The notes under the pieces were generated by a model, which worked only from the letters and a program-made list of their open reading frames with translations, was not told where the DNA came from and made no database searches. This document shows, piece by piece, positions 9,646-19,624 of a DNA stretch of 64,000 bases. Every line of letters starts with the position of its first letter. The stretch's first letter is position 1. The stretch is from Acidobacteriota bacterium (GTDB taxonomy: Bacteria; Acidobacteriota; Blastocatellia; Pyrinomonadales; Pyrinomonadaceae), in NCBI GenBank assembly GCA_025463135.1, contig JAOAPY010000032.1, positions 169,456 through 233,455 on the forward strand, in the 5' to 3' direction. The translations under genes and the position numbers were made by a program.

Positions 9646-9854
9646 GAGGCGCAGCTCGGAAGAGTTAGGGAACCTTATCGGTAACGCGGAGCCTTACCGC
9701 ATTCTGCTGCGGCAAAGCCGCGGACGATGGAACGTAGTGCTGCCGTTTTGGATGATACATTTCGCTCCTTCGGAGCTTGGATCAATAAGTAACTGACGTA
9801 ACTATAAATATTCGGCGCCTATGGAGCTTAACGCGAAGACGCGTATACCATTTA

Positions 9855-10574
9855 ATGACGTACAAAGCCCTCAAAGATCAGATCGCTCTGGTAACCGGCG
9901 GCGGCAGCGGCATTGGCCGCGCTTTCACGGAGGCCCTGGCCACCGCAGGCGTTACCGTGGTAATCGCCTCGCGCCGCGAAGACGTGCTCAGTCACACCGC
10001 GCTTGATCTGAATTTGAAGCTCGGCGCCGAGCGTGTCTTTCCTTATGCCTTCGACATTCGTGAACGACGCGAGATCGATGCCCTGGTGGGCCATGTGATC
10101 GAAAGCCATGGCGACCTGGACATTCTGGTGAACAACTCGGGACTGGCTGTTCCGGAGACGGTCGATCAGATCAGCGAAGATGGTTGGGATAAAGTGATGG
10201 ATACCAACCTGCGGGGCATGATGCAACTGGTGCGAGCGACGCTGCCGCAGATGATTGCAAATGAGTTTGGCGACATCGTCAATATTTCTTCACAGGCGGG
10301 AAAGCACGGCTATGCGGACGTGCCGTCCTATTGCGCTTCGAAGTTCGGCCTGCTCGGTTTTGCGGAAGCTTTGCGCGATCACGTGCGCAAGGCCGGAGCG
10401 AACATTCGAGTGTTCAATTTCTGTCCGGGATTGGTCGACGTTGAGAACGCTGCGCCCGAGGCTGCGCCGCGACCGGGCTTCATTCATGTAGCCAACCTGG
10501 CGCGTACTTTGATGTACGCCTTATCGCTCGAACGCAATGTGGTGTTGGAAGATATCAGTCTGTACGCTTCGTAA
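9855..10574 (+). CDS. Short-chain dehydrogenase/reductase
   Basis: A 239-residue classical SDR. It has the NAD(P)-binding TGGGSGIG motif (residues 14-21), NNSG at 93-96 and the catalytic S145/S146, Y159-x3-K163. The C-terminus is short after the Rossmann core. The substrate is unknown: the nearest characterised relatives by motif are 3-ketoacyl-ACP-reductase-like or clavulanate-dehydrogenase-like SDRs, and nothing identifies a sugar substrate. It sits between the amylase genes and the sugar transporter, separated from each by repeat-bearing gaps, so operon membership is uncertain. Confidence 0.88.
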   Translation: MTYKALKDQIALVTGGGSGIGRAFTEALATAGVTVVIASRREDVLSHTALDLNLKLGAERVFPYAFDIRERREIDALVGHVIESHGDLDILVNNSGLAVPETVDQISEDGWDKVMDTNLRGMMQLVRATLPQMIANEFGDIVNISSQAGKHGYADVPSYCASKFGLLGFAEALRDHVRKAGANIRVFNFCPGLVDVENAAPEAAPRPGFIHVANLARTLMYALSLERNVVLEDISLYAS

Positions 10575-10611
10575 AGCGGTGTTGGACTTTGCACTCGCTC
10601 CAAGATCGAGT

Positions 10612-10701
10612 TCTGTTTAAAGAGCGCACTTGTGCGCCGGTAGTAATTAGAATTCGAGAATGGTCCTCTTCAAGCGGCGGACAAGTCCGCTTTCGCAACG
10701 G
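10612..10701. repeat. GTTTAGA-family inverted-repeat element, copy 3
   Basis: TCTGTTTAAAGAGCGCACTT with the hairpin GCGCACTTGTGCGC at the left, and GCGGACAAGTCCGC followed by TTTCGCAACGG at the right. Same architecture as 3785-3875, with a more diverged outer arm. Confidence 0.75.
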
Positions 10702-10770
10702 AATGAAAAACAGTCAATCGCTTCGGAACTCTGAAGATTCTGGACAGCAGCAAAAGAGAAGGTGACGACC

Positions 10771-12213
10771 ATGGACAAACCACGATTGAGCTTCTGGCAA
10801 ATCTGGAGCATGAGTTTTGGCTTCCTCGGTATTCAGTTTGGCTGGGGATTGCAACTCGCAAATATGAGTGGGATTTACACCTACCTGGGGGCGAGTCCAG
10901 ACGCTGTACCGCTCTTGTGGCTTGCGGGGCCCATGACAGGTCTCCTGGTCCAACCCATTGTTGGTGCTATGAGCGATCGAACCTGGAACAGGCTTGGGCG
11001 ACGACGCCCGTACTTCCTGGTTGGCGCTATTCTTGCCAGCATTGCGCTTTTCTTCATGCCTGATTCTTCAACGCTGTGGATGGCGGCTGGTTTGCTCTGG
11101 ATTCTAGACGCCAGCATCAATGTCAGCATGGAGCCGTTTCGGGCTTTTGTCGCTGACAAATTGAACGTAGAGCAGCGCACGGCCGGCTTTGTTATGCAAA
11201 GCTTTTTCATCGGTATCGGAGCGACCCTGGCGAATACTCTGCCGTGGATATTTCGCCAGGCAGGTGTTAGCGGTACAACGGCCAGCGGTATTCCCTTGAC
11301 GGTCCAATACTCCTTCAAGATCGGCGCGGTGGCATTCCTGCTTGCGGTGTTGTGGACCGTCTTCACAACGAAAGAGTACCCGCCGGACAACATCGAAGAA
11401 TTTGAGCGCAAACGACGCGCGACGTACGGCAACGCCACGGGTTTGGCGAAGGTATTTCGGATCATCGCGGAACTGTTGCGCGAGATTTCTCACGCGATAA
11501 GAGAAATGCCACGAACGATGAAACAATTGGCCGTAGTTCAGATATTCACATGGTTGGGGCTCTTTTGCATGTGGATGTTCTTCGGGCTGACGACCTCGTA
11601 TCGCGTTTTTGGAGCGCATAACAGTGCCGACCCACGGTTTGCGTTGGGACAGGAATGGGGCGGCAACGCCTTTGCGGTTTATTCTATTGTTTGCTTTGCG
11701 GTCGCCTTTCTACTACCCAAGTTGGCATCAGCAACGAGCCGTAAAGTCGTGCACGCAATCTCACTCGTATGTGGGGGACTGGGACTTGTATCGGTATATT
11801 TTATTCAGGACAAGTGGATGCTGCTGTTAACTATGATCGGAGTGGGAATAGCCTGGGCCTCGATCCTCTCAATGCCTTACGCGATTCTTTCGGGGGCCTT
11901 ACCTGCGGCACGCATGGGCGTCTACATGGGCATCTTCAATTTCTTTATTGTTATTCCGGAAATCATCGCGTCGCTTTTCTTCGGCCGCATCATCCGGGCC
12001 ATATTCGGTGAGAACAGCACCATTGCACCGCTCTACATGGTGATGGCCGGCGGCGTGTTCATGTTGCTCGCCGCGTTGCTCGTGGCGCGAGTGGACGATG
12101 TAGCGCATCGAGTGGCGATAGATGATGTACTACGCGCGGACGCGCAGGAGTTGTTCACTGTGCCGGAAGCGGTTCAGCCGGTGCCGAGCAGCGGATTGAT
12201 TAATGAGGAGTAG
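10771..12213 (+). CDS. MFS sugar transporter, SLC45/GPH-like (maltose or maltodextrin uptake)
   Basis: ATG 10771 is preferred over GTG 10762 because AGAAGGTGA lies 8-9 bases before it as a near-consensus ribosome-binding site. The 480-residue protein has 12 predicted membrane segments. The N-terminus ([20 protein letters not shown]) and the first loop ([21 protein letters not shown]) match the glycoside-pentoside-hexuronide/SLC45 branch of MFS carriers, whose bacterial members near amylase genes are usually assigned to maltose or sucrose. It would bring periplasmic amylase products across the inner membrane to MalQ and the glucokinase. Substrate is inferred from context. Confidence 0.9.
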   Translation: MDKPRLSFWQIWSMSFGFLGIQFGWGLQLANMSGIYTYLGASPDAVPLLWLAGPMTGLLVQPIVGAMSDRTWNRLGRRRPYFLVGAILASIALFFMPDSSTLWMAAGLLWILDASINVSMEPFRAFVADKLNVEQRTAGFVMQSFFIGIGATLANTLPWIFRQAGVSGTTASGIPLTVQYSFKIGAVAFLLAVLWTVFTTKEYPPDNIEEFERKRRATYGNATGLAKVFRIIAELLREISHAIREMPRTMKQLAVVQIFTWLGLFCMWMFFGLTTSYRVFGAHNSADPRFALGQEWGGNAFAVYSIVCFAVAFLLPKLASATSRKVVHAISLVCGGLGLVSVYFIQDKWMLLLTMIGVGIAWASILSMPYAILSGALPAARMGVYMGIFNFFIVIPEIIASLFFGRIIRAIFGENSTIAPLYMVMAGGVFMLLAALLVARVDDVAHRVAIDDVLRADAQELFTVPEAVQPVPSSGLINEE

Positions 12214-12286
12214 TTCTTCGTTGCGAGCTTCGCGTCATTGCGGGAAATGATTTCGCGCAAAGACGCAAAGCTCGCAAAGGAAGAAC
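12212..12286. repeat. CGCAAAGACGCAAAG imperfect palindrome
   Basis: TTCTTCGTTGCGAGCTTCGC near the left end is complementary to GCAAAGCTCGCAAAGGAAGAA at the right, with arms of about 34 nt around AAATGATTT. A similar sequence (GCAAAGACGCAAAGACGC) lies at about 32674-32691. The right arm ends just before a possible ATG at 12288. Confidence 0.7.
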
Positions 12287-12308
12287 AATGGTTCGATGGA
12301 AGGAAGCT

Positions 12309-13751
12309 ATGAAGCTAACAGTTAAAGCTGCGCGCGCGACAGGTCGCTTGCTGATACTCACTATTGTCGTCGCCTCCTTTTTTTGCGAAAGCCTGGCGCA
12401 ACAACCGGCGCGCGATGTTTCGAAAGCGCAGGCCCGAGCGACGCGCGATTGGGTGCGCGACGGCGTTATCTATGAAATCTACCCGCGCGCTTTTTCCGCT
12501 GAAGGAAACTTTTACGGCGTAACAACGCAACTCGATCGGTTGAAGGATCTCGGTGTGACGATTCTCTGGCTGATGCCGATTCATCCGATCGGTCAGGAGA
12601 AGAAGAAGGGAACCATCGGCAGTCCCTACGCCGTGCGTGATTACTACGGCATCAACCCCGACTATGGCACCAAAGCTGATTTGCAGCGGCTTATCTCCGA
12701 GGCACACCGCCGCGGCCTGAAGGTCGTCATCGATATCGTCGCCAATCATACTTCCTGGGACAGTGTGCTGATGAAGCATCCCGAGTTCTACAAGAAGGAT
12801 GCGAAGGGCAACATCACTTATCCGTATGACTGGTTCGATATCGCAGCCCTCAATTACAACAGTCAGGAGTTACGACGTTACATGACCGATATGCTGGTCT
12901 CCTGGTTGCGCGATTTTGATCTGGACGGCTTTCGCTGCGATGTAGCGGGTGAGGTGCCCACTGATTTCTGGGAGAACGCGCGGGTGGAACTGGAAAAGAT
13001 CAAACCCGACATCTTCATGCTGGCTGAAGCGCACAAAGCAGAATTGCTGGTCAGGGCTTTTGATCTTGATTATTCCTGGCCGCTGCATAGTGCGCTGACA
13101 GAGGTCCTGCACGGACGAGCCCGCGCCTCCGATTTGCGCGCGGCGTGGGAGAGTGAAGTTAACGAGTGGCCGCGCGGTGCCTTGCACATGCGCTTTTCTG
13201 ATAATCACGACGAACGCCGGGCCATCGCTCGCTTCGGTGAACCCGGTGCGTTGGCGGCCTCGGCCCTGGTCTTCACGCTCGACGGTGTGCCGATGCTCTA
13301 TAACGGAATGGAAGTCGGCGATACGACTGAATCGGGAGCGCCGGCATTGTTTGAAAAGCTGCCGGTCTTCTGGCCGATTGCCGAGCGACGACCGGAATTC
13401 CCGCGCTTCTACAAACAGATGATCGCTCTGCGACGAGCCAGTAGTGCTTTGCGGCGTGGGTCGCTGGAGTGGCTGCATACTGCGGACGACGCCAGAGTAT
13501 TGAGCTTTGTGCGCCGGTCAAAAGATGAAGAGGTACTGGTGGCGATCAACTTCTCTAATCGCCCGTTTGCAGGGACCATCGAAGTTGCGAGTGGCAACTT
13601 TGCGGATATTACTCCGGATGTGGGTCCGCCCCAGCCGCCCGATGAACCTGGGTTCCAGGTTCACGGCGCGCACCCAAATCGAATCGTGGGACTGCCGGCC
13701 ATCTCACTTGATTCATGGGGCTATCGAATTTTCAAACGGAAATTGAATTAA
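12309..13751 (+). CDS. Secreted GH13 alpha-amylase-family enzyme
   Basis: Two in-frame ATGs compete, 12288 and 12309. I prefer 12309, which has GGAAGGAAG before it and gives a cleaner signal peptide (MKLTVKAARATG, hydrophobic run, SLAQ); both remain possible. The 480-residue protein goes directly into the GH13 barrel (RDGVIYEIYPRAFS) without the N-terminal domain of the other two amylases. Catalytic residues in 12309 numbering: D211 in DGFRCDVAG, E240 in LAEAH, D301 in SDNHDE. The C-terminus is a small beta domain. It resembles small secreted alpha-amylases or maltogenic enzymes, acting in the periplasm or outside. Confidence 0.92.
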   Translation: MKLTVKAARATGRLLILTIVVASFFCESLAQQPARDVSKAQARATRDWVRDGVIYEIYPRAFSAEGNFYGVTTQLDRLKDLGVTILWLMPIHPIGQEKKKGTIGSPYAVRDYYGINPDYGTKADLQRLISEAHRRGLKVVIDIVANHTSWDSVLMKHPEFYKKDAKGNITYPYDWFDIAALNYNSQELRRYMTDMLVSWLRDFDLDGFRCDVAGEVPTDFWENARVELEKIKPDIFMLAEAHKAELLVRAFDLDYSWPLHSALTEVLHGRARASDLRAAWESEVNEWPRGALHMRFSDNHDERRAIARFGEPGALAASALVFTLDGVPMLYNGMEVGDTTESGAPALFEKLPVFWPIAERRPEFPRFYKQMIALRRASSALRRGSLEWLHTADDARVLSFVRRSKDEEVLVAINFSNRPFAGTIEVASGNFADITPDVGPPQPPDEPGFQVHGAHPNRIVGLPAISLDSWGYRIFKRKLN

Positions 13752-13898
13752 GAAGCAACTTGCGCCGCATCAGATCGTGTCCCTAAACGAACGGAGGTAA
13801 AGAGGGGAGGCGCTTCTTGTGTTGCTCTTCGCGATCGCGGTAACCGATCGAGCTCTGCGGTTCAAACACTCGACTTAAGTCGGTACTCTAAACGTCTG

Positions 13899-15284
13899 TT
13901 ACGCTGCTTTTCGATGCCGGGTTTTGAAACTCACCAACCCCACTCTTCTCATCGCGCGCGGAATTTCGACGTTGTTCATGAACCAGCGCCAGACATTTCC
14001 GCTGCGCGCATTTTCGGCACTGAGTAGAGTGATACCAACGTTGATACCAATCACATCGCTATCGATCCAGCCATTATTTGGATTGAACGCGTCCACGAAT
14101 CCGTAACGTCCGTAAATTCGCTCACCAAAATTTTCGCGCATGGCCCGCAACGACGACACCGTCAGGTCAGGTATGAACATAAGGGAACCACCCGGGGCTG
14201 AAGGCACGACTGTGCCGTCAATCGCCGGATCACGCGGCGGTCCGCCCCACGCCAGATAACCTTTGGCGCTGTCCGAGGCAGTGATGCCCCAAACGTCTGG
14301 TCCATAGCCAGGAAATTCAGGCGCCAGGTTAAGACAAAAAGCTCGATGCGCGAAGGTCGCGTTTATTGAGTTTTGGAAATAGTCGATGTGGTCGCCGCCA
14401 GTTTCGCGACGGTCGCGAAAATCAATCCAGGCATGGGCGTACTGGTGCATGAACAGCGGGACACCGATGGTGGTGAAATACGCATAGCCCTGGTAACGAT
14501 AGCGGTCGCGCCATAACGAATACCATGAGCGTTCCGCGATGGCGTGCGTTGGCGAAGCTATGGCCAGGATGTAGAGAATGGTGTCTTCGCTATACGTGTC
14601 CCAGCGCGGCTTCAAAAAACCGGTTTCCGGTTTCCAGCCATGCGACAACAACAGAGGATGGCCGTTCAGCATCCAGCGGAAATCGACGCGCGTGTAAATC
14701 CTGGTAGCCAGCGCCACGATTTCCGGATCGTCATGAAAACACTGTCGTACGGTGAGTACTCCACCGAGCAATAGTGCGGTATCGATAGAGGAAACCTCGC
14801 TCTTCCATCTGCGCTCGCCCGTCTTTGTATCCAGCCAATGATAGAACCATCCATGATTCTCGAAGGCCGTGTTGGCAAAGAACCGCAACGTGTTCCGCGT
14901 ACGCTCGCGAGCTTCGGCGTCTGTAATCCAGCGGCGCTCGGGCGCAATGCAAAGCGCGGTCAGTCCAAAGCCGGTGGCGGCGATGCTTGCCACATCGCGA
15001 TGGTCTTCATCGAGTGCTTTGCCGTCCATGCGGGCGCGATCAGGTACCAGACCGGTATGTGGATCGGCCTGCTCCCAAAAATATTGAAACGAACGTCGCT
15101 CAAGATCTTCAAGGAACTGTTGGTCTTCAACTGTTAATTGATGAGCGGCGCCGGCTCGCTGAGACAACTCAGGCGCAGCTGTCCGAACCGGTTGCTGACC
15201 GAAAACCGAGTAAGATAAGAGGAGAAGGAAGAGACCTAACAGGACCGTCAACTTAGCTCTGGAGGGAGTTTTCGGAGAATTCAT
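13899..15284 (-). CDS. Secreted PF10091 'glycoamylase' family protein, GH144-like (endo-beta-1,2-glucanase candidate)
   Basis: A 461-residue protein with signal peptide (residues 1-29, cleavage near VFG-QQP). Family hallmarks: FQYFWEQADPHTGLVPDR, DVASIAATGFGLTAL, PLFMHQYAHAWIDFRDR, WGITASD and YGFVDAFN. PF10091 forms an (alpha/alpha)6 barrel; although often labelled glucoamylase, its characterised members in GH144 and GH162 are endo-beta-1,2-glucanases releasing sophoro-oligosaccharides. The neighbour on the same strand is a BglX-type GH3, a family that includes enzymes active on sophorose. A beta-1,2-glucan role is therefore a better guess than starch, despite the surrounding amylase genes. 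Substrate is unproven. Confidence 0.85.
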   Translation of the reverse strand: MNSPKTPSRAKLTVLLGLFLLLLSYSVFGQQPVRTAAPELSQRAGAAHQLTVEDQQFLEDLERRSFQYFWEQADPHTGLVPDRARMDGKALDEDHRDVASIAATGFGLTALCIAPERRWITDAEARERTRNTLRFFANTAFENHGWFYHWLDTKTGERRWKSEVSSIDTALLLGGVLTVRQCFHDDPEIVALATRIYTRVDFRWMLNGHPLLLSHGWKPETGFLKPRWDTYSEDTILYILAIASPTHAIAERSWYSLWRDRYRYQGYAYFTTIGVPLFMHQYAHAWIDFRDRRETGGDHIDYFQNSINATFAHRAFCLNLAPEFPGYGPDVWGITASDSAKGYLAWGGPPRDPAIDGTVVPSAPGGSLMFIPDLTVSSLRAMRENFGERIYGRYGFVDAFNPNNGWIDSDVIGINVGITLLSAENARSGNVWRWFMNNVEIPRAMRRVGLVSFKTRHRKAA

Positions 15285-15332
15285 TTTTGCTCGAACCCGA
15301 CGACGATCAACGAAAAATCCCGAGCGATGACG

Positions 15333-15545
15333 TCACTTATGATTCCATCTGGGACCACGCTTTCTAAAGGATAGCCCAACAATCAGGAATAATATTCCAA
15401 CCGCAACCTCACCGCCTATGTCAGTTGCGCTCATAACGCGCGGGCTCATTGAGAAGAAGCCGGGCGCGAAAATGTCGCGTAACGCAGCGATGATCCATAG
15501 ACCACCCGCCAAATAGAAAAGCGCCGGCATTACCTTGTGTTTCAT
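15333..15545 (-). CDS. Small two-helix membrane protein
   Basis: A 70-residue protein when started at the ATG ending at 15545, which has GGGAG 8 bases upstream on its strand; a start at 15611 would add 22 non-hydrophobic residues. Two membrane segments are visible (PALFYLAGGLWIIAAL and DIGGEVAVGILFLIVGLSF), with a basic C-terminus (RKRGPRW). It lies between the GH3 and GH144-like genes on the same strand and is probably in their transcript. No function recognised. Confidence 0.6.
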   Translation of the reverse strand: MKHKVMPALFYLAGGLWIIAALRDIFAPGFFSMSPRVMSATDIGGEVAVGILFLIVGLSFRKRGPRWNHK

Positions 15546-15611
15546 CTCAATTCTCCCTTTTGCGAGCCCGTCTCTGGTGCGAGAATTACCAGCAACCGGC
15601 CGTGACACCAA

Positions 15612-17849
15612 TCAATGATTCGACCCTGTAACTTCAAATTTCGTTTCGATGAGATCCTCGGAACTTGCGCCCACCATCACCTTGAACTCGCCAAGCTCGA
15701 CCACAAAGCGCATCTCGGCGTTCCAAAAACCCAGTTGCTCGGTACCAATCGCAACCTCGACTCGTCTCTTCTCACCGGGTTTCAGCGTTATGCGTTGAAA
15801 GCCCTTCAATTCTTTTACCGGCCGGGTCATGCTGGCGGACACATCACGTATGTAGAGTTGGACCACCTCGTCTCCGGAGCGCTTGCCGGTATTTTCGACA
15901 TCGACACTGGCTGTCAGTTTGCCATTTGCCCGAATACTTTGAGCGCTGAGCTGCAGGTTCGTAATCTTGAACTGAGTGTAGCTAAGCCCATATCCGAACG
16001 GAAAGAGCGGCGTCCAGGGAACATCGAGATACTTCGAGTTGTATCTGTTGTTGGCCTCGGGGGGCCGGCCGGTGTTCATGTGGTTGTAATAGATAGGCAC
16101 CTGACCCACCACGCGTGGAAAAGTCACCGGCAATTTTCCCCCGGGGTCTACATCACCGAAGAGCACGTCAGCGATCGCGTTGCCCGATTCCGTGCCTGCC
16201 ATCCAGGCTTCGAGGATTGCCGGTACGTTATCGACAACCCATGAAATTGTGAGCGGACGGCCATTAATCAAGACGACGATCGTGGGTTTGCCCGTGGCTT
16301 GCACGGCCTTGACCAGATCCATCTGCTTGCCGCTCAAGTCCAGCGAACTCTTGGAGGCTGCTTCGCCAACCACCTCCGCGGTTTCGCCGACGAAAACTAT
16401 GGCCACTTCACTGTTACGCGCCAGGGCCACGGCTTCGGCAAAGCCTTCGGTTGATGTGCCCTGCGTGTCGCAGCCTTTGGCGTAACCGACTTTTGTCCGC
16501 GGCGAAACCCTGGCCTTGATTCCGGAGAGTGGCGTCACGGTATCTTCAGGTTTGCCATCCCCGGCCCACCACCCGAGCGGCGCGCGTCGATCATCTGCGA
16601 GTGGTCCAATGACCGCGATTGACCGCAGGTTCTTGTTGAGCGGCAGAGTCTCCTTCTCATTTTTCAATAAGACCATTGAGCGCCCGGCGATTTCCCGGGC
16701 AGCGGCTCGGTTCGCGGCAGTTAATAGCGCGCCGCTCTCTGCTGCTTCATCAACGTATGGGTGTTCGAATAGCCTGAGGCGGAACTTGATGCGCAGAATT
16801 CGTCTAACAGCTTCGTCGATGGTGGCCTGGGAAACTTTTCCTTCCTTAAGGAGTGCGGGACCGTGCTCGTTGAAAAGGCGGCTCACCATCTCCATATCTA
16901 CACCGGCGTTTATGGCTGCCTGCGCGGCCTCTTTATCATTGGCGGCGATGCCATGATTGATTAGTTCCTTGACTGACGTGTAATCACTGACGACAAAACC
17001 ATCAAACTTCCATTCACCGCGCAGTACGTTGGTAAGTGTGAAGCGGTTGGCTGAGGTCGGTACGCCGTTAAGATCGTTGAAAGCACTCATGAACGTGCCT
17101 ACACCAGCGTCTGTCGCTGCTTTGAATGGAGGAAAATAAACATTGCGCAAAGTGTACTCAGACACCTCCGTGGTGTTGTAATCGCGTCCGCCTTCAGCCG
17201 CGCCGTACGCCACAAAGTGTTTTGCGCAAGCCAGGATCTTGCCCGGCGCGCCGTAATCGGTTCCCTGAAAACCCATGACCCGAGCCCGCGCAAACGAAGC
17301 GCCCAGAAACGGATCTTCGCCCGCACCTTCAGTGATGCGTCCCCAACGCGGATCGCGCGCAATATCAACCATCGGCGCAAACGTCCACCGCAAGCCGGTC
17401 GCATAGGCTTCTTTAGCGGCAATGCTGGTTGAGCGTTCCGCCAGGGCGGGATCCCAACTGCTGGCTTCGCCTAAGGGGATAGGAAAAATCGTGCGATATC
17501 CATGAATCACATCAAAGCCAAACAAGTTGGGAATCTTCAGACGCGATTCTTCAACGGCTACGCGCTGCAATTGGTTCGCGCGCTGTGCGCCCCGGACATT
17601 CAACGTCGAGCCCAGCAGCCCTTTGCGAATCAGGTCGAGGTGTTCCGCCCGAAAGTTTCCGTTGCCTTCGCCGTCGAGTTGCTGTAGTTGACCCAGCTTC
17701 TCCTGGAGCGTCATTCGTGACAGCAACGCTTCGACCCGTTTTTCTACATCTTTGGGTCGCTGCGAGTGCGACGACGAAACCGGTGCAATGAAAAAGAGAG
17801 AGCAGACAACCAGGAGTAGCAGCAATCGAATTATTTTGCTTGAGTTCAT
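15612..17849 (-). CDS. bglX: Secreted GH3 beta-glucosidase, BglX type
   Basis: I start at the ATG ending at 17849 (745 residues), where a typical signal peptide begins (MNSSKIIRLLLLL...); the reading frame continues 24 codons upstream but those encode repeat-like sequence. The GH3 barrel, the alpha/beta sandwich and a C-terminal fibronectin-III-like domain are all present. The nucleophile is D289 in GFVVSDY, and the substrate-binding DPRWGR and KHFVAYGA motifs are intact. BglX-type enzymes are periplasmic and remove beta-linked glucose from oligosaccharide ends. Directly downstream in the same direction are the small membrane protein and the GH144-like glucanase. It diverges from the TPR gene at 18107. 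Confidence 0.93.
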   Translation of the reverse strand: MNSSKIIRLLLLLVVCSLFFIAPVSSSHSQRPKDVEKRVEALLSRMTLQEKLGQLQQLDGEGNGNFRAEHLDLIRKGLLGSTLNVRGAQRANQLQRVAVEESRLKIPNLFGFDVIHGYRTIFPIPLGEASSWDPALAERSTSIAAKEAYATGLRWTFAPMVDIARDPRWGRITEGAGEDPFLGASFARARVMGFQGTDYGAPGKILACAKHFVAYGAAEGGRDYNTTEVSEYTLRNVYFPPFKAATDAGVGTFMSAFNDLNGVPTSANRFTLTNVLRGEWKFDGFVVSDYTSVKELINHGIAANDKEAAQAAINAGVDMEMVSRLFNEHGPALLKEGKVSQATIDEAVRRILRIKFRLRLFEHPYVDEAAESGALLTAANRAAAREIAGRSMVLLKNEKETLPLNKNLRSIAVIGPLADDRRAPLGWWAGDGKPEDTVTPLSGIKARVSPRTKVGYAKGCDTQGTSTEGFAEAVALARNSEVAIVFVGETAEVVGEAASKSSLDLSGKQMDLVKAVQATGKPTIVVLINGRPLTISWVVDNVPAILEAWMAGTESGNAIADVLFGDVDPGGKLPVTFPRVVGQVPIYYNHMNTGRPPEANNRYNSKYLDVPWTPLFPFGYGLSYTQFKITNLQLSAQSIRANGKLTASVDVENTGKRSGDEVVQLYIRDVSASMTRPVKELKGFQRITLKPGEKRRVEVAIGTEQLGFWNAEMRFVVELGEFKVMVGASSEDLIETKFEVTGSNH

Positions 17850-17879
17850 TTCCAAAACTGTTTTCCTCGAATGCGGCTT

Positions 17880-17990
17880 GCCGCCGCACAGGGCGGTGAG
17901 GCTCTGCCTCACCGGATGCATTTCTTAGCTTTAGGTTGAGGGTATGCCTCGACCGCCGCGAGGCATAGCCTCTCTGCAAAAAGAGCCCAT
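17880..17990. repeat. GAGGCTCTGCCTC hairpin repeats
   Basis: Two palindromes in the divergent gap between the GH3 and TPR genes: GGTGAGGCTCTGCCTCACC, and TATGCCTCGACCGCCGCGAG running into GCATAGCC, which folds on itself. Probably REP-like rather than operators, although either is possible at this position. Confidence 0.5.
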
Positions 17991-18106
17991 CGTATTCAAA
18001 CCGACCCGATAATGCTGGCTTCACTCTTGCGCAACTGTAATATACTTCTTTTCGCCGCCCCGGATTCTTTCAATTGACTCTTAATGAGCTCTCAATTGAT
18101 TTAGTT

Positions 18107-19540
18107 ATGATTGTTTCAACAATACGATTGGCCCTTCTACTTTCGTTATGCGTGTTCGGTCCCCTCACGAAGTGCCTAAGAGCAAGTGCGCTCCGCGTAG
18201 GCGAACAAGTACCGAGTTCAACTGAGACGCAATCGGACGTCGCCGCGGAATTACAAAAGGCGGTCGACCTTCTCCAGGCGAGCCGTTTTGCGGAAGCCGA
18301 GACGATTCTGCGCCGTTTGCTGATTGCCAATCCAAATAATTCCGACGTGCACAACATGCTCGGGATAGCACTCGACGGACGGGGCCACACTGTAGAGGCC
18401 GAACGTGAATACCGCTCAGCCATGCGGCTTAAGCCGCGCGGCGTCTCGGCGATGGCCAACCTCGGCGCTCTGTTTGCGCGCACTAATCGTAGTGACGAAG
18501 CCATCAAGATTTTCGCCGCGGTATTGCGCATCGCACCCGACCATCCCGAAGCGACCTTGAATCTGGGTTTGCAGTATTCAATTCGTGGTGACGACGCCCG
18601 CGCGTTGCCGCTTTTAGAACGAGCAGTCGCCCTGGGGCTTGACAGCTATGACACTCGACTTCGCATGGGCGCCGGCCTCTATAACTTAAAGCGTCTCGAC
18701 GAAGCGACGCACGCTTTGGAGTCGGCGCTGACGCAATCACCGAAGCCTGCCGAGGCGTACTACTATCTGGGTTTGATTGCCTGGAGCGAAGGTCATGACG
18801 AACAGGCTGCTGATAATTGGGACCGAGCCGTTACGCTGCGGCCAGATTTTCCTGATGCGCATTTCATGCTCGGCGAGGCGCTGAGAAAGAACCGGCGAAC
18901 ACAGGCCGCAGTCGATTTCTATAAGCGCGCTCTGGAGCAGGACGAAAGTAAAATTGCTTATTACGCTCGATTGGGCGGGACCTACATAGTATTAGGCCAG
19001 CTGGATCAGGCGTTGGAAGTTTTTCGTCGCGCACAAAAGCGGTTTCCCGAATCTTCACAGGCCCATTACTTCCTGGGCATCACCGCTCGGGCTCAAGGCA
19101 ACTATGAACTGGCCGAAAGCGAACTGCGTAAGTCGCTGGCCCTCGAGTCAACGAACGTGAACACGCTGGCCCAACTTGGCTTTGTGCTAATCGAACGCGA
19201 CCAGTCGGTGGAAGCTGAGCGAACCCTGCGGCGTGCCCTCGCAATCAACAACAAACACTTCTATGCAAACTATGACCTGGGCAGATTGCTGGTAAAGACA
19301 CGTCGTTATGAAGAGGCGCTGCCCATACTGCACCACGCTATTGCGCTCAAGCCAAAGAACCCGGGCGCTCACTACCAGCTTTTCCTGACCCTGACGCGTT
19401 TGCAGCGCAAGGAAGAAGCCGACGTCGAACTGTCGACGTTCAAGCAGCTCGACGAAGAACTAAAAGCTCATCCCTCTCAAGACGAGGACGAACTCGAGAA
19501 CTCCCGGGGACCGCGCGCCTCCGGCGTGTTGCCGCGTTAA
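18107..19540 (+). CDS. Secreted TPR-repeat protein
   Basis: ATG 18107 is chosen over TTG 18074 because a signal peptide begins there (MIVSTIRLALLLSLCVFGPL). The 477-residue protein is a run of about 11 TPR units from residue 60 onward, ending in a charged tail. Its architecture matches the TPR protein at 1083 (signal peptide, then TPRs, then AHYQLFLT...LQRKEEA near the end), and the two are probably paralogues. It is divergent from the GH3 gene and convergent with the TonB-dependent receptor gene, so it flanks the receptor without sharing its transcript. A scaffold or binding role is inferred only. Confidence 0.85.
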   Translation: MIVSTIRLALLLSLCVFGPLTKCLRASALRVGEQVPSSTETQSDVAAELQKAVDLLQASRFAEAETILRRLLIANPNNSDVHNMLGIALDGRGHTVEAEREYRSAMRLKPRGVSAMANLGALFARTNRSDEAIKIFAAVLRIAPDHPEATLNLGLQYSIRGDDARALPLLERAVALGLDSYDTRLRMGAGLYNLKRLDEATHALESALTQSPKPAEAYYYLGLIAWSEGHDEQAADNWDRAVTLRPDFPDAHFMLGEALRKNRRTQAAVDFYKRALEQDESKIAYYARLGGTYIVLGQLDQALEVFRRAQKRFPESSQAHYFLGITARAQGNYELAESELRKSLALESTNVNTLAQLGFVLIERDQSVEAERTLRRALAINNKHFYANYDLGRLLVKTRRYEEALPILHHAIALKPKNPGAHYQLFLTLTRLQRKEEADVELSTFKQLDEELKAHPSQDEDELENSRGPRASGVLPR

Positions 19541-19624
19541 AGGAACCCTGACCTTTGGGAGATCTTCTGCTAAACGGAGCAGCAGGCGAGATGCCTGCGC
19601 TCCCAGGGGCGACGCATAGTCCTG

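Noticed and set aside
13899..15284. Naming the PF10091 protein a glucoamylase
   Set aside because: The family label is historical; characterised members act on beta-1,2-glucan, and a true GH15 glucoamylase is present at 23776.
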